From Pirellula sp. (GTDB taxonomy: Bacteria; Planctomycetota; Planctomycetia; Pirellulales; Pirellulaceae), in contig JAJTID010000113.1 of NCBI GenBank assembly GCA_021300155.1, positions 1 to 47,838 of the forward strand: DNA of 47,838 nt, given 5' to 3'. The stretch's first letter is position 1. Every line of letters starts with the position of its first letter. Shown piece after piece: positions 35,255 to 43,468 of the stretch. The notes beneath the pieces are model-generated. The model had not been told where the DNA came from. It saw only the letters and a list, made by a program, of their open reading frames with translations, and did not search any database. The translations under genes were made by a program, and so were the position numbers.

Positions 35255-35950
35255 ATGAAACCTATAGTTCAAATATCTCTCGATTTGACCAACATTGATG
35301 AAGCTCTCGAAACTGCAGAAATGGCGATGCGTGCGGGAGTGGACTGGCTAGAGGCAGGAACACCGTTGATTTTGGCGGAGGGACTCCACGGGATCAAAGC
35401 GTTACGCGCCCGATTTCCCGATACACCAATAGTTGCCGACCTAAAGACGATGGACGGCGGATATTTGGAAGCCGAGATGATGGCAAAGGCTGGTGCAACG
35501 CATGTGGTAGTGATGGCACGCGCTCATGAGGAAACCATTCGTTGCGTTGTCAAAGCAGGCAAAGAGTTTGGGGCGAAAGTGATGGGTGACAACATGATTT
35601 GCCCGGATATGGTCGCAGGGGCCAAATGGCTCGAAGATTTGGGGTGCGACTTTGTTATCCATCATATCGGTTACGATGAACGCCGAGGCATCGCGGCCCG
35701 TGGTCATCGAATGCCAAGCCCTCTGGATCAATTGCGGGAAGTGGTCAAGGCTGTGAAAATCCCAGTACAAGCGGTTGGCGGTCTTTCACTAGAGCAGGCC
35801 ATCGCATGTCCATCGTATGGTGCTCCTCTCGTTGTATTGGGAGCCCCTCTGACGATCGATGCCGATTCCTTCAAGACTGCCAGCGGTGATCTCGAAAGCT
35901 CTCTTCGTTTAATCTGCGAAAAAATTCATAGCCAATCGGTTGTTGTCTAG
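35255..35950 (+). CDS. HUMPS-family decarboxylase/synthase (3-hexulose-6-phosphate synthase-like)
   Basis: 231 residues from the ATG at 35255; the frame extends to 35126 but only the shorter version starts with the conserved MKPIVQISLDLT. The orotidine-decarboxylase-superfamily TIM barrel is clear: DWLEAGTPLILAEGL, VADLKTMDGGYLEAEMMAKAGATHV (DxKTxD catalytic motif), HHIGYDER and PVQAVGGLS. The motif and the EAGTPLI start match 3-hexulose-6-phosphate synthase (formaldehyde plus ribulose 5-phosphate) and the related 3-keto-L-gulonate-6-phosphate decarboxylase. No 6-phospho-3-hexuloisomerase gene is adjacent, so pathway assignment stays open. No clear Shine-Dalgarno is present. Confidence 0.87.
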   Translation: MKPIVQISLDLTNIDEALETAEMAMRAGVDWLEAGTPLILAEGLHGIKALRARFPDTPIVADLKTMDGGYLEAEMMAKAGATHVVVMARAHEETIRCVVKAGKEFGAKVMGDNMICPDMVAGAKWLEDLGCDFVIHHIGYDERRGIAARGHRMPSPLDQLREVVKAVKIPVQAVGGLSLEQAIACPSYGAPLVVLGAPLTIDADSFKTASGDLESSLRLICEKIHSQSVVV

Positions 35951-36167
35951 TTTTCGCTTTTCGTAGCGAGTTAATCTCGCAACGCACGAATGACTGTCAA
36001 TCGCGCGTTGCCGTCGATGTTTCGATCGCGGGACGTCAGTCCATTTCAACATGCGGGATCTTCAGCTTTGCAGTGGCCCCCGTTCGAATCGAAACTTGAT
36101 TCTTTCGCACCCCAAAATGTCCCGCGACCATTTCAATCAACCGAGGATTTCCGTCGGACGGTCTTCA

Positions 36168-36908
36168 CTACAAACCGCCAAAGCGGCGATGCCTTCGACT
36201 ATAGTCTGCAATGGCTTCCAGCATGTCTTCGCGGCCGAATTCAGGCCAAGCACGATTGGTGATCCAGATTTCACTGTAGCTGATTTGCCACAGCAAATAG
36301 TTACTTATGCGAAATTCTCCACTCGTTCGAATCAGCAAATCTGGGTCGGGTATCGCTGACGTATACAAATGCTGCGAAATCGTTTCTTCATTAATCTGAT
36401 CCGGATCAATGAGCCCAGACTTTGCTAGGTTGGCAATTTGCCGAACGGCATCGGTGATTTCTTGCCGACTGCCGTAATTGATAGCAAGGCATAGATGAAG
36501 ACCCGTCATCTCCTTGCTCTTATGGACGGCAATATCCATTTCTTGCAAAACATCTTCGGGCAATCCGTCGCGCCGGCCGATGATGGAAAGTCGAATATTC
36601 TTTTCGATCAGAGTTTTACTCTCGCTCACAAGAAATTGCTTCAGCAATCCCATCAAGAACTCGAGTTCTTCCTTCGGACGCTTCCAATTCTCATTGGAGA
36701 AACAATAAAGAGTCAAATGTTTAACCCCGAACTCAACGCACGATTCACAAGCTCTGCGAACGGATTTTGCCCCTTGACGATGCCCTTCGATACGTGGCAT
36801 GCCACGCTTCTGAGCCCATCTCCCATTTCCATCCATGATGATGGCAACATGATTCGGGGTGAGCAAGTCGGACGGTGCTATTTTTTTCTTGCGACGAAAG
36901 AGAGGCAT
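36168..36908 (-). CDS. uppS: Isoprenyl transferase (undecaprenyl diphosphate synthase type)
   Basis: 246 residues. All family blocks are visible: HVAIIMDGNGRWAQKRG (catalytic Asp26), GHRQGAKSVRRACESC, LTLYCFSNENWKRP, LCLAINYGSRQEITDAVRQ, PDPDLLIRTSGEFRISNYLLWQISYSEIW and WPEFG near the C-terminus. The enzyme adds cis-isoprene units to farnesyl diphosphate to make the C55 carrier for cell-wall and polysaccharide precursors. The N-terminus is short and basic. The gene begins 11 bases after the EEP protein gene, so they are probably co-transcribed. The common partners frr and cdsA are not next to it. Confidence 0.96.
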   Translation of the reverse strand: MPLFRRKKKIAPSDLLTPNHVAIIMDGNGRWAQKRGMPRIEGHRQGAKSVRRACESCVEFGVKHLTLYCFSNENWKRPKEELEFLMGLLKQFLVSESKTLIEKNIRLSIIGRRDGLPEDVLQEMDIAVHKSKEMTGLHLCLAINYGSRQEITDAVRQIANLAKSGLIDPDQINEETISQHLYTSAIPDPDLLIRTSGEFRISNYLLWQISYSEIWITNRAWPEFGREDMLEAIADYSRRHRRFGGL

Positions 36909-36919
36909 GCAATCGACCG

Positions 36920-38146
36920 TTATGGGAATTGAACATCGAGCCAGACCAAATGGTGGTCCGACGCATTCGATATGTCAATCTTGAATGCGCGTAGCTCTGC
37001 TTCGGTGGGCCAAAAGACTCCGCCGTCAACGACCTTGAGCTCTTTCGATGGAATCACAAAATCCACTCGCAAGTTTCCAGGCTCGCGATCGTTAAAGTCA
37101 CCGGTGTCATAAGCAGGATCCGCACGATGTGACTGGTTTGCTTTTCCTTGCTTTTCAGATGCTTCGACCGCACCTTTGCTCGACGGTTTGAACGATGCAT
37201 TCACACGAGCCGAGCCAAGTAAATTGGTGATTCCTGTAGGATTGCCGTTTCCGTCGGTTGGATCCGAATTCAAATCTCCGAGGATGACAAAGCGATCAAT
37301 ACTAGAAAGGCCCCCGCGAACGCCTTGATCGTCAACCATGTAGTCTCTGCCTTCAACATAGTCCTGTATCAATCGGATTTCGTCATTGTTCCGGCAACCG
37401 TTTCGGTCTTCAGGACCGTCGAATACTGGCGGCGTTGGATGCGAAGCGATCACATGCAAAACAGATTCTCCAATCTGAATTGGCACGTCCCAATGGGACT
37501 TCGAGCTAAGCCTCAATTGGTTCCAAACGGATTCGGAGTAGTAGGGTTTCCAGTTTCCAACGGACTTGTCACCTGAACCTGGCTGAAGTGCGTTTGGCAT
37601 ATCTTTCCAAAGAAAATGTTGAAACGTCCTAGCCTTGGTCGCGACGATCGGGAAGCGACTGAAGACGGCCATGCCGTACTGCCCCGGAAAGGTACCAAAG
37701 CCCCAAGCATCTTCAGGATCGGTCGTTCGGCCATTTCCATTGAGATCGAGGCCCGAGGGAACCCCTGTGTTGACTTCCTTCACGTACTGGAAATCGAAAA
37801 GACTTCGCGCTTCGGTCCCCAAGAGTTTCCCGACGTTGAGATATTTGGATCGAAGCAGCGTTGCAGACGTGCCGTTGTCATAGTCGACTTCATTGGCTAA
37901 CAAGATGTCGGGGCGGACCCATTGAACAATTGCTGCAATTTTCTCCGCTTGCGTATCCCCTCGCTCAAGGTCTCGAGAGAGTCTGCCTCTTTCCTTTCGA
38001 TTCAATGCCATGTTGAACGTAGCGATTCGAATGCAGCCTTCCTTGGGAGGGTCGATCGCCAAGCTCGACTGAATGGAGCTCATAGTTGAAACCGCCAGCA
38101 AACAAATGATTCGAACTAGAATGAGACTGCTCCCGATCGGCTGCAA
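36920..38146 (-). CDS. Secreted endonuclease/exonuclease/phosphatase (EEP) family protein
   Basis: 408 residues if started at TTG 38146, which gives a signal peptide (SSLILVRIICLLAVST..., cleavage near SSLA). The only nearby ATG (38083) would remove it, so the TTG is preferred. EEP motifs are RIATFNMALN, WVRPDILLANEVDYD, VIASHPTPPVFDG, FVILGDLNSDPTDG and the terminal ASDHHLVWLDV, covering the metal- and phosphate-binding residues. The family cleaves phosphodiester or phosphomonoester bonds; an exported form may degrade nucleic acid or lipid phosphate. Its start lies about 60 bases downstream of the intrinsic terminator of the RNA locus at 38207-38410, so read-through or attenuation could control it. 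uppS follows. Confidence 0.88.
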   Translation of the reverse strand: MQPIGSSLILVRIICLLAVSTMSSIQSSLAIDPPKEGCIRIATFNMALNRKERGRLSRDLERGDTQAEKIAAIVQWVRPDILLANEVDYDNGTSATLLRSKYLNVGKLLGTEARSLFDFQYVKEVNTGVPSGLDLNGNGRTTDPEDAWGFGTFPGQYGMAVFSRFPIVATKARTFQHFLWKDMPNALQPGSGDKSVGNWKPYYSESVWNQLRLSSKSHWDVPIQIGESVLHVIASHPTPPVFDGPEDRNGCRNNDEIRLIQDYVEGRDYMVDDQGVRGGLSSIDRFVILGDLNSDPTDGNGNPTGITNLLGSARVNASFKPSSKGAVEASEKQGKANQSHRADPAYDTGDFNDREPGNLRVDFVIPSKELKVVDGGVFWPTEAELRAFKIDISNASDHHLVWLDVQFP

Positions 38147-38206
38147 TCGACTGACGCAACCGATGAGGTTGCTGCGATTTCCAATGAAGATTTAGAAAAC
38201 AAAGGT

Positions 38207-38248
38207 ATAAAAAGAACCAGGCTTCGACGAACACTCGCCGAAGCCTGG
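38207..38248 (-). terminator. Intrinsic terminator of the 38.2-38.4 kb RNA locus
   Basis: On the minus strand, a perfect 10-bp stem (CCAGGCTTCG at 38248-38239, CGAAGCCTGG at 38226-38217) with a 12-base loop is followed at once by TTCTTTTTAT. The annotated minus-strand gene starts only downstream at 38146, so this terminator must end a separate transcript arising upstream. Confidence 0.88.
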
Positions 38249-38353
38249 CCTAAGATTCAAACCGCTCGAGGCGAACGCGAGATCGGCTAACCGTCACATG
38301 TTCGCAATCGAGTGGGGCAGAGGCTGCATGTCGTTAGCAGCCCGCCGGCAACG

Positions 38354-38395
38354 CTAGGACGCCTCACCCCCACGGCCAGTACAGATTAAATTCAC
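38354..38395 (-). CDS. 13-residue mini-ORF with perfect extended Shine-Dalgarno
   Basis: GTG at 38395 begins MNLICTGRGGEAS, ending in TAG at 38354. It is preceded at six-base spacing by AAAGGAGGTGA (38409-38399), an 11-base perfect complement to the canonical 16S rRNA 3' tail and far stronger than at any other gene in this window. Its codons 7-12 form the 5' arm of helix P1, so translation and folding should compete. It could be a leader peptide or the product of a dual-function RNA. Coding is unproven. Confidence 0.45.
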   Translation of the reverse strand: MNLICTGRGGEAS

Positions 38396-38504
38396 TAGTC
38401 ACCTCCTTTCAAAAGCAGCCAGACCATCCGAATCACTTAGCCAAGAAGCGGACTCGAATGGTACGGAAACATGCAGCTACGACGCGTTTCGCAGCACTAC
38501 CCTC

Positions 38505-38534
38505 ATTTTATTTCGAATCCCCCCAAGAAATCAA
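38505..38534 (-). promoter_or_regulatory. Candidate promoter of the RNA locus
   Basis: On the minus strand, TTGATT (38534-38529) and TAAAAT (38510-38505) are separated by 18 bases, a reasonable sigma-70-type pair. Transcription would begin near 38498, about 90 bases ahead of the extended Shine-Dalgarno. The remaining part of the gap up to 38684 carries no gene I can support. Confidence 0.4.
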
Positions 38535-38684
38535 CTGCGGGTTGGGCTATCATCTGAATTCCTCGAATATTTCTCTCCCTGTTCGTTGGTAAAGGTTCTG
38601 AACCTCTGTTAGTTTCCGTACCATCCGTATTTTTCCAACTTCCGCACCAGCTATTGCCAAAAGCTAGATAGTCTATTCGTTTCT

Positions 38685-41600
38685 ATGGGAATTCGAGTCT
38701 CGCTGAATCATCGCACGGAGTACGAGTATGACCGTGACGTGCAATTAGGGCCGCAGATTGTTCGATTGCGGCCCGCTCCTCACTGCCGAACCCCTATCCT
38801 CAGTTATTCGATGAAGGTGGTGCCTGAGGACCATTTTTGCAATTGGCAACAGGATCCGCAGGGGAACTACATCGCAAGACTGGTCTTTCCGAAGACCACC
38901 AAGAAATTCTCGATCACCATTGATCTAGTCGCGGACATGACGTCAATCAATCCGTTCGACTTCTTTATGGAAAGCTATGCGGAGAAGTTTCCGTTTCAAT
39001 ACGAATCCTGGCTGCTAAACGAGCTTGCACCGTATTTGGTGTTGAGCGATCTACCAGCGGACTTGAAAGAGATCGATAAACTCTTGTCAGATATCCCATT
39101 GGATGGTGTCCGAACCATCGATGCTGTTACCGAAATCAATCGCCGACTCCAACAGCATATTCGTTATGAAATTCGAATGGAGCCCGGAGTTCAAAAACCG
39201 AGCGAGACACTTAGTCGCCGCGCCGGTTCATGCCGAGACTCCGCGTGGTTATTGGTGCATATGCTTCGGCGATTGGGCTTGGCTGCTCGCTTTGCCTCCG
39301 GTTACCTCTTGCAGCTCACTTCCGATGTAAAGTCACTCGATGGCCCGTCCGGACCGGAAGCGGACTTTACTGATCTTCATGCATGGGCCGAAGTCTATTT
39401 GCCAGGAGCTGGGTGGATTGGCTTGGATCCCACGAGTGGGCTGTTATGTGGTGAAGGGCATTTGCCAGTCGCTTGTACTCCCGATCCGTTTACAGCCGCT
39501 CCGGTAACCGGTATGGTCGAGCCCGCCGAATGTAAATTTCATTTTGAAATGTCTATCAAGCGACTGGTCGAAGATCCGCGAACAACCAAACCCTATACGT
39601 CGGACCAATGGAGTCGCATCCATGCGCTCGGCTTGCGAGTGGATGAGCAATTACAACAGGATGATGTACGTCTGACCTTCGGCGGAGAACCAACCTTCGT
39701 CTCAATGGACGACATGGATGGCCCCGAATGGAATTCGGATGCAGTTGGTCCGAACAAGCGTGTGTTGTCAGGCAAATTGATCAAGCGATTGCGTGATAAA
39801 TTTGCTCCCGGCGCCTTTCTCCATTACGGACAAGGCAAGTGGTACCCAGGCGAGTCCTTGCCTCGATGGGCGTTGACTTGCATGTGGCGTCTCGATGGCA
39901 AACCAATTTGGCAAAATGCGGATTGGATCGCAGATGAGTCGCGAAACTACTGCTTCACCTTTAAGCATGCGAGATTGTTTGCAGAAAACGTCTCAGATCT
40001 GCTGGGAGTGGATTCGAAGTGGTTGATGCCTGCCTATGAGGACACCTATTACTACATGTGGCGAGAGCAACGGCTACCCATCAATGTGAAGCCGTGGGAC
40101 TCAAAACTCGAAGATGCGGAAGAGCGCGCCAGGCTTGCAAAAGTGTTTACGAACGGCATCAACAAACCTGCAGGCATCGTCATGCCAATTCGACGCCAAT
40201 GGTGGCAGGGAAATGCTCGGTGGCAAAGCGGTCCATGGCCCATTCGTCCAGAAAAGCTCTTCTTGTTGCCTGGGGATTCCGCTATCGGTCTGAGGCTTCC
40301 ATTAGACACTCTCCCATTCTCCACCAATCTCGCTAACAACGCCGTTGTGCCCGCAGACCCTTTTTCTCAACGTCCTCCCTTGCCAACGCCATCTCCTATC
40401 GTTCGGCAGAAATCGAGCGATCCGCTCCCTGCGTCGCGCCCTAATGTACTGGGATGGGGATCCGTTGTTCCGATCGATCTCGATGATGAAGTGTCGTGGT
40501 CTGAAAGACAGGCCGCACTGAGGCGCAAAGAAGAAATAGATCCGAACTCAACGATCCGAACTGCGATGTGTGTCGAACCACGAGAGGGTAGGCTCTATGT
40601 CTTTATGCCACCAACGGAGACACTTGAGGACTATCTCGATCTACTTTGGGCGATAGAACAAACGGCTATCGATTTGAACATGCCTATCGTAGTGGAAGGT
40701 TATTTGCCCCCACGAGACCATCGACTTCAAATGATCAAGGTCACACCTGATCCTGGTGTCATTGAAGTGAATATCCACCCTTGCTCCACTTGGAGTGATT
40801 TAGTTCAGAATACGACAGTTCTTTATGAGGAGGCACGGCAATGTCGGTTGGCGACTGAAAAATTCGACTTGGATGGTAAGCATACGGGAACCGGTGGCGG
40901 CAACCATATCGTCATGGGAGGCTCAACGCCTTGGGATAGCCCATTCCTGCGAAGCCCCCATGTATTGAAGTCCATGATTGCATTTTGGATCAATCATCCA
41001 TCTATGAGCTATCTCTTTAGCAATCGCTTTATCGGCCCGACCAGCCAAGCTCCAAGAGCCGACGAAGGGAGACACGATGCAATTTACGAATTGCAAACAG
41101 CTCTTGAGTTACTGCCGGGACGCGGACAAGACTGCCCGCCATGGCTGGTCGATAGAATATTGCGAAATCTTTTGATCGACCTGACCGGAAACACACACCG
41201 CGCAGAGATTTGCATCGATAAACTCTATTCGCCCGATAGTTCCACCGGGCGCCTTGGTTTGGTCGAGCTTCGTGGCTTCGAAATGCCACCACATGCTCAA
41301 ATGAGTTTATCCACCCAACTGCTCGTTCGATGTTTGATTGCTTCCTTTTGGCGACAGGAATACAAACAACCGTTGCAACGATGGGGGAACGATCTGCACG
41401 ATAGATTCATGCTACCCCATTTTGTATGGCAAGACTTCCGTTCGGTTCTGTACTACTTGCAGCAAACAGGCTGGGAATGGGAAGAGCCATGGTTCGCATC
41501 TCATTTCGAATTCCGATTTCCGGTCATTGGAGCAGTCGAATATGACAATGTTCAAATCCAGCTGAGAACCGCCATCGAACCCTGGTACGTGATGGGTGAA

Positions 41601-42059
41601 GAGTCTGGCGGGGGTGGCACGGTACGCTATGTGGACTCGAGCGTCGAGCGAATGGAAGTTAAGGTCGAAGGTCTAGATCCGTTGCGGCATCGCGTTCTGT
41701 GCAATGGTGTTCTGTTGCCTTTGCAGTCTGCTGGGGCACCCTCTACATTTGTTAGCGGTGTACGTTACCGGGCATGGCAACCCGCGAGTTGCTTGCATCC
41801 AACAATTCCAGTACATACCCCTCTCGTCGTTGAATTGTGGGACAACGCCGCAGGTCGATCGCTAGGAGGTTGCACCTACCATGTAGGCCATCCAGGTGGA
41901 AGAAACTACGCAACATTCCCAGTCAATGCACTTGAAGCAGAGGCGCGGCGAACGGCAAGGTTCCTCAAGTTCGGTCATACACCGGGTAGGTTGCATCCAA
42001 AAATGCCTCGCTCAAATCCAGAGTTCCCATGCACCCTCGATCTCCGTCGCGAGTTTTGA
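38685..42059 (+). CDS. Transglutaminase-like protein with C-terminal DUF2126 domain
   Basis: 1,124 residues. The N-terminal bacterial transglutaminase domain (SLNHRTEYEYDRDVQLGPQIVRLRPAPH) leads to a catalytic triad in the usual order: RAGSCRDSAWLL (Cys183), DLHAWAEVYLPG (His232) and GLDPTSG (Asp248). From about residue 325 the long DUF2126 region follows (DVRLTFGGEPTFVSMDDMDGPEW, HYGQGKWYPGESLPRWAL, GTGGGNHIVMGG, LVELRGFEMPPHAQM). This pairing is well known in bacteria, often with amidoligase-like genes nearby; none is seen here. A role in peptide cross-linking or amide processing is inferred. No signal peptide; no clear Shine-Dalgarno before the ATG. Confidence 0.93.
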   Translation: MGIRVSLNHRTEYEYDRDVQLGPQIVRLRPAPHCRTPILSYSMKVVPEDHFCNWQQDPQGNYIARLVFPKTTKKFSITIDLVADMTSINPFDFFMESYAEKFPFQYESWLLNELAPYLVLSDLPADLKEIDKLLSDIPLDGVRTIDAVTEINRRLQQHIRYEIRMEPGVQKPSETLSRRAGSCRDSAWLLVHMLRRLGLAARFASGYLLQLTSDVKSLDGPSGPEADFTDLHAWAEVYLPGAGWIGLDPTSGLLCGEGHLPVACTPDPFTAAPVTGMVEPAECKFHFEMSIKRLVEDPRTTKPYTSDQWSRIHALGLRVDEQLQQDDVRLTFGGEPTFVSMDDMDGPEWNSDAVGPNKRVLSGKLIKRLRDKFAPGAFLHYGQGKWYPGESLPRWALTCMWRLDGKPIWQNADWIADESRNYCFTFKHARLFAENVSDLLGVDSKWLMPAYEDTYYYMWREQRLPINVKPWDSKLEDAEERARLAKVFTNGINKPAGIVMPIRRQWWQGNARWQSGPWPIRPEKLFLLPGDSAIGLRLPLDTLPFSTNLANNAVVPADPFSQRPPLPTPSPIVRQKSSDPLPASRPNVLGWGSVVPIDLDDEVSWSERQAALRRKEEIDPNSTIRTAMCVEPREGRLYVFMPPTETLEDYLDLLWAIEQTAIDLNMPIVVEGYLPPRDHRLQMIKVTPDPGVIEVNIHPCSTWSDLVQNTTVLYEEARQCRLATEKFDLDGKHTGTGGGNHIVMGGSTPWDSPFLRSPHVLKSMIAFWINHPSMSYLFSNRFIGPTSQAPRADEGRHDAIYELQTALELLPGRGQDCPPWLVDRILRNLLIDLTGNTHRAEICIDKLYSPDSSTGRLGLVELRGFEMPPHAQMSLSTQLLVRCLIASFWRQEYKQPLQRWGNDLHDRFMLPHFVWQDFRSVLYYLQQTGWEWEEPWFASHFEFRFPVIGAVEYDNVQIQLRTAIEPWYVMGEESGGGGTVRYVDSSVERMEVKVEGLDPLRHRVLCNGVLLPLQSAGAPSTFVSGVRYRAWQPASCLHPTIPVHTPLVVELWDNAAGRSLGGCTYHVGHPGGRNYATFPVNALEAEARRTARFLKFGHTPGRLHPKMPRSNPEFPCTLDLRREF

Positions 42060-42182
42060 GATTGCCGGTCCTTATACCCAAAACTGATGCCAGCGTCTCA
42101 ATCCTTTGTCGAATCCATTCCTTTCTTTAGGAATAGACCTCCTTTGCCGCCATCCTACCGTCCCTGCCTCCAGCAGCAAGCG

Positions 42183-42214
42183 TCTGGTACTTATTGATCT
42201 GGTACTTATTGATC
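42183..42214. repeat. 15-bp perfect tandem duplication downstream of leuB
   Basis: TCTGGTACTTATTGA is repeated exactly at 42183-42197 and 42198-42212, followed by the first base or two of a third copy. It lies in the 193-base gap between the transglutaminase and leuB stop codons. A small ATTCCT/AGGAAT hairpin at 42117-42134 shares the gap but has no T-run. Confidence 0.8.
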
Positions 42215-42252
42215 CTTACTAACGAATCTTCGATCACGCGTAGGATGCCCAA

Positions 42253-43335
42253 CTATACTTTATCCAGGGATTCGAGCACTTTGTCAGTAATCGCGATCGT
42301 GCCGAGGGTTGGAGTTCCTTTGGGGGCAAGGTCCGCAGTACGGCACCCTTGGGCTAGTACCTTTTTGACAGCCGTTTCGATGGCGGCGGCTTCTGTTTCT
42401 AAACTCAACGAATGCCGCAAGAGCATGGCTGCTGCCAAAATCGTCGCCAAAGGATTCGCAATTCCTGTGCCTGCGATGTCTGGGGCGCTTCCGTGAATAG
42501 GCTCGTACAGGCCAGGTCCATTGCTACCCAAAGACGCGCTCGGAAGCATGCCTAGCGACCCCGGCAACATGGAAGCCTCGTCGGTGAGAATGTCTCCAAA
42601 CATATTGCTCGTCACCACGACGTCGAAGCTCTTGGGTCTGCTTAGAAGGTGCATAGCCATCGAATCTACCAAGACCACTTCGTATTCGAGATCTGGGAAC
42701 TCCTCCTTCATAATACGAGCGCTGGTTCGACGCCAAAGCCTTGACGCTTCGAGCACGTTGGCTTTGTCGACCATCGTGAGTTTTCTTCGGCGTTTGCGAG
42801 CCGCCTCAGCCGCCATGCGCACAATCCGCTCAACTTCGGAGGTGGTATAGACTGCCGTGCTATAAGCTCGCTGTTGTCCGTCGGGCAAATCTTCTGTTCC
42901 TGACGGTCCGAAATAAAGGCCGCCGGTCAGTTCACGAAAGAACAAGATATCTGTCCCTTCGATGATTTCTCTTTTTAGCGGGGATGCATCAACTAACTCT
43001 GTGAATGTCACAATCGGGCGAAGATTTGCGAAGAGACCTAGCTCCTTTCGAATCTTGAGCAGCCCGGCCTCGGGCCTTGTCTTTGCGTTTGGATCATCCC
43101 ACTTGGGGCCACCAACAGCTCCGAGCAATATCGCATCGCTCTTTTTGCAAGCGTCCGTTGTATCTTGAGGCAACGCATCGCCTGTTTCATCGATAGCGAT
43201 ACCACCGATCTTCTTGGATAGGAAAACGAAGTCGTGTCCAAACTTTCTGGCAATACTCTCTAGTACACGAACCGCTTGTGCGGTCACTTCAGGCCCGATG
43301 CCATCACCGGGCAACAAAACGATATTGGCTTTCAC
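42253..43335 (-). CDS. leuB: 3-isopropylmalate dehydrogenase
   Basis: 360 residues with a GTG start at 43335 (GTG AAA GCC, giving [17 protein letters not shown]). The conserved blocks are [12 protein letters not shown], the metal/substrate region [28 protein letters not shown] and the NAD-binding stretch [34 protein letters not shown]. It oxidatively decarboxylates 3-isopropylmalate to 2-oxoisocaproate in leucine synthesis. No leuA, leuC or leuD is adjacent, so the gene stands alone. No strong Shine-Dalgarno is visible. Confidence 0.96.
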   Translation of the reverse strand: MKANIVLLPGDGIGPEVTAQAVRVLESIARKFGHDFVFLSKKIGGIAIDETGDALPQDTTDACKKSDAILLGAVGGPKWDDPNAKTRPEAGLLKIRKELGLFANLRPIVTFTELVDASPLKREIIEGTDILFFRELTGGLYFGPSGTEDLPDGQQRAYSTAVYTTSEVERIVRMAAEAARKRRRKLTMVDKANVLEASRLWRRTSARIMKEEFPDLEYEVVLVDSMAMHLLSRPKSFDVVVTSNMFGDILTDEASMLPGSLGMLPSASLGSNGPGLYEPIHGSAPDIAGTGIANPLATILAAAMLLRHSLSLETEAAAIETAVKKVLAQGCRTADLAPKGTPTLGTIAITDKVLESLDKV

Positions 43336-43468
43336 AACGTTCGATTTCTACTCTAGAGGAGGCAATTAGGATCAGCGACTATCTGTATCGGAAGCATCCA
43401 AAGCACAGGCTGGCGGCCTATGCAACGTCCAGGTGTTCCGCTCATCGTTCACCCATAGATTTGCGATA

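Larger units (their letters stand above)
38207..38410 (-). ncRNA. Candidate structured RNA with embedded mini-ORF
   Basis: Reading the minus strand, three consecutive helices can be drawn by hand. P1 pairs 38373-38361 with 38324-38312 (6 bp, a 2x2 internal loop, then 5 bp). P2 pairs CTCGA and GCGAAC (38312-38300) with GTTCGC and TCGAG (38276-38265), 11 bp with small internal loops and a CGG/CCG mini-hairpin inside. P3 is the terminator. A further 9-bp helix lies upstream (38454-38462 with 38423-38431). Helices placed end to end and closed by a terminator indicate a dedicated RNA rather than chance. I cannot assign it to a known RNA family. It may be a free small RNA or a cis leader of the EEP/uppS operon. 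Confidence 0.6.

Noticed and set aside
35104-35298. Possible 64-codon hydrophobic ORF upstream of and overlapping the HUMPS-family gene
   Set aside because: Its AGGAG is about 14 bases from the ATG, the C-terminal half reads through the direct repeat, and it overlaps the real gene start. Kept only as a remote uORF possibility.
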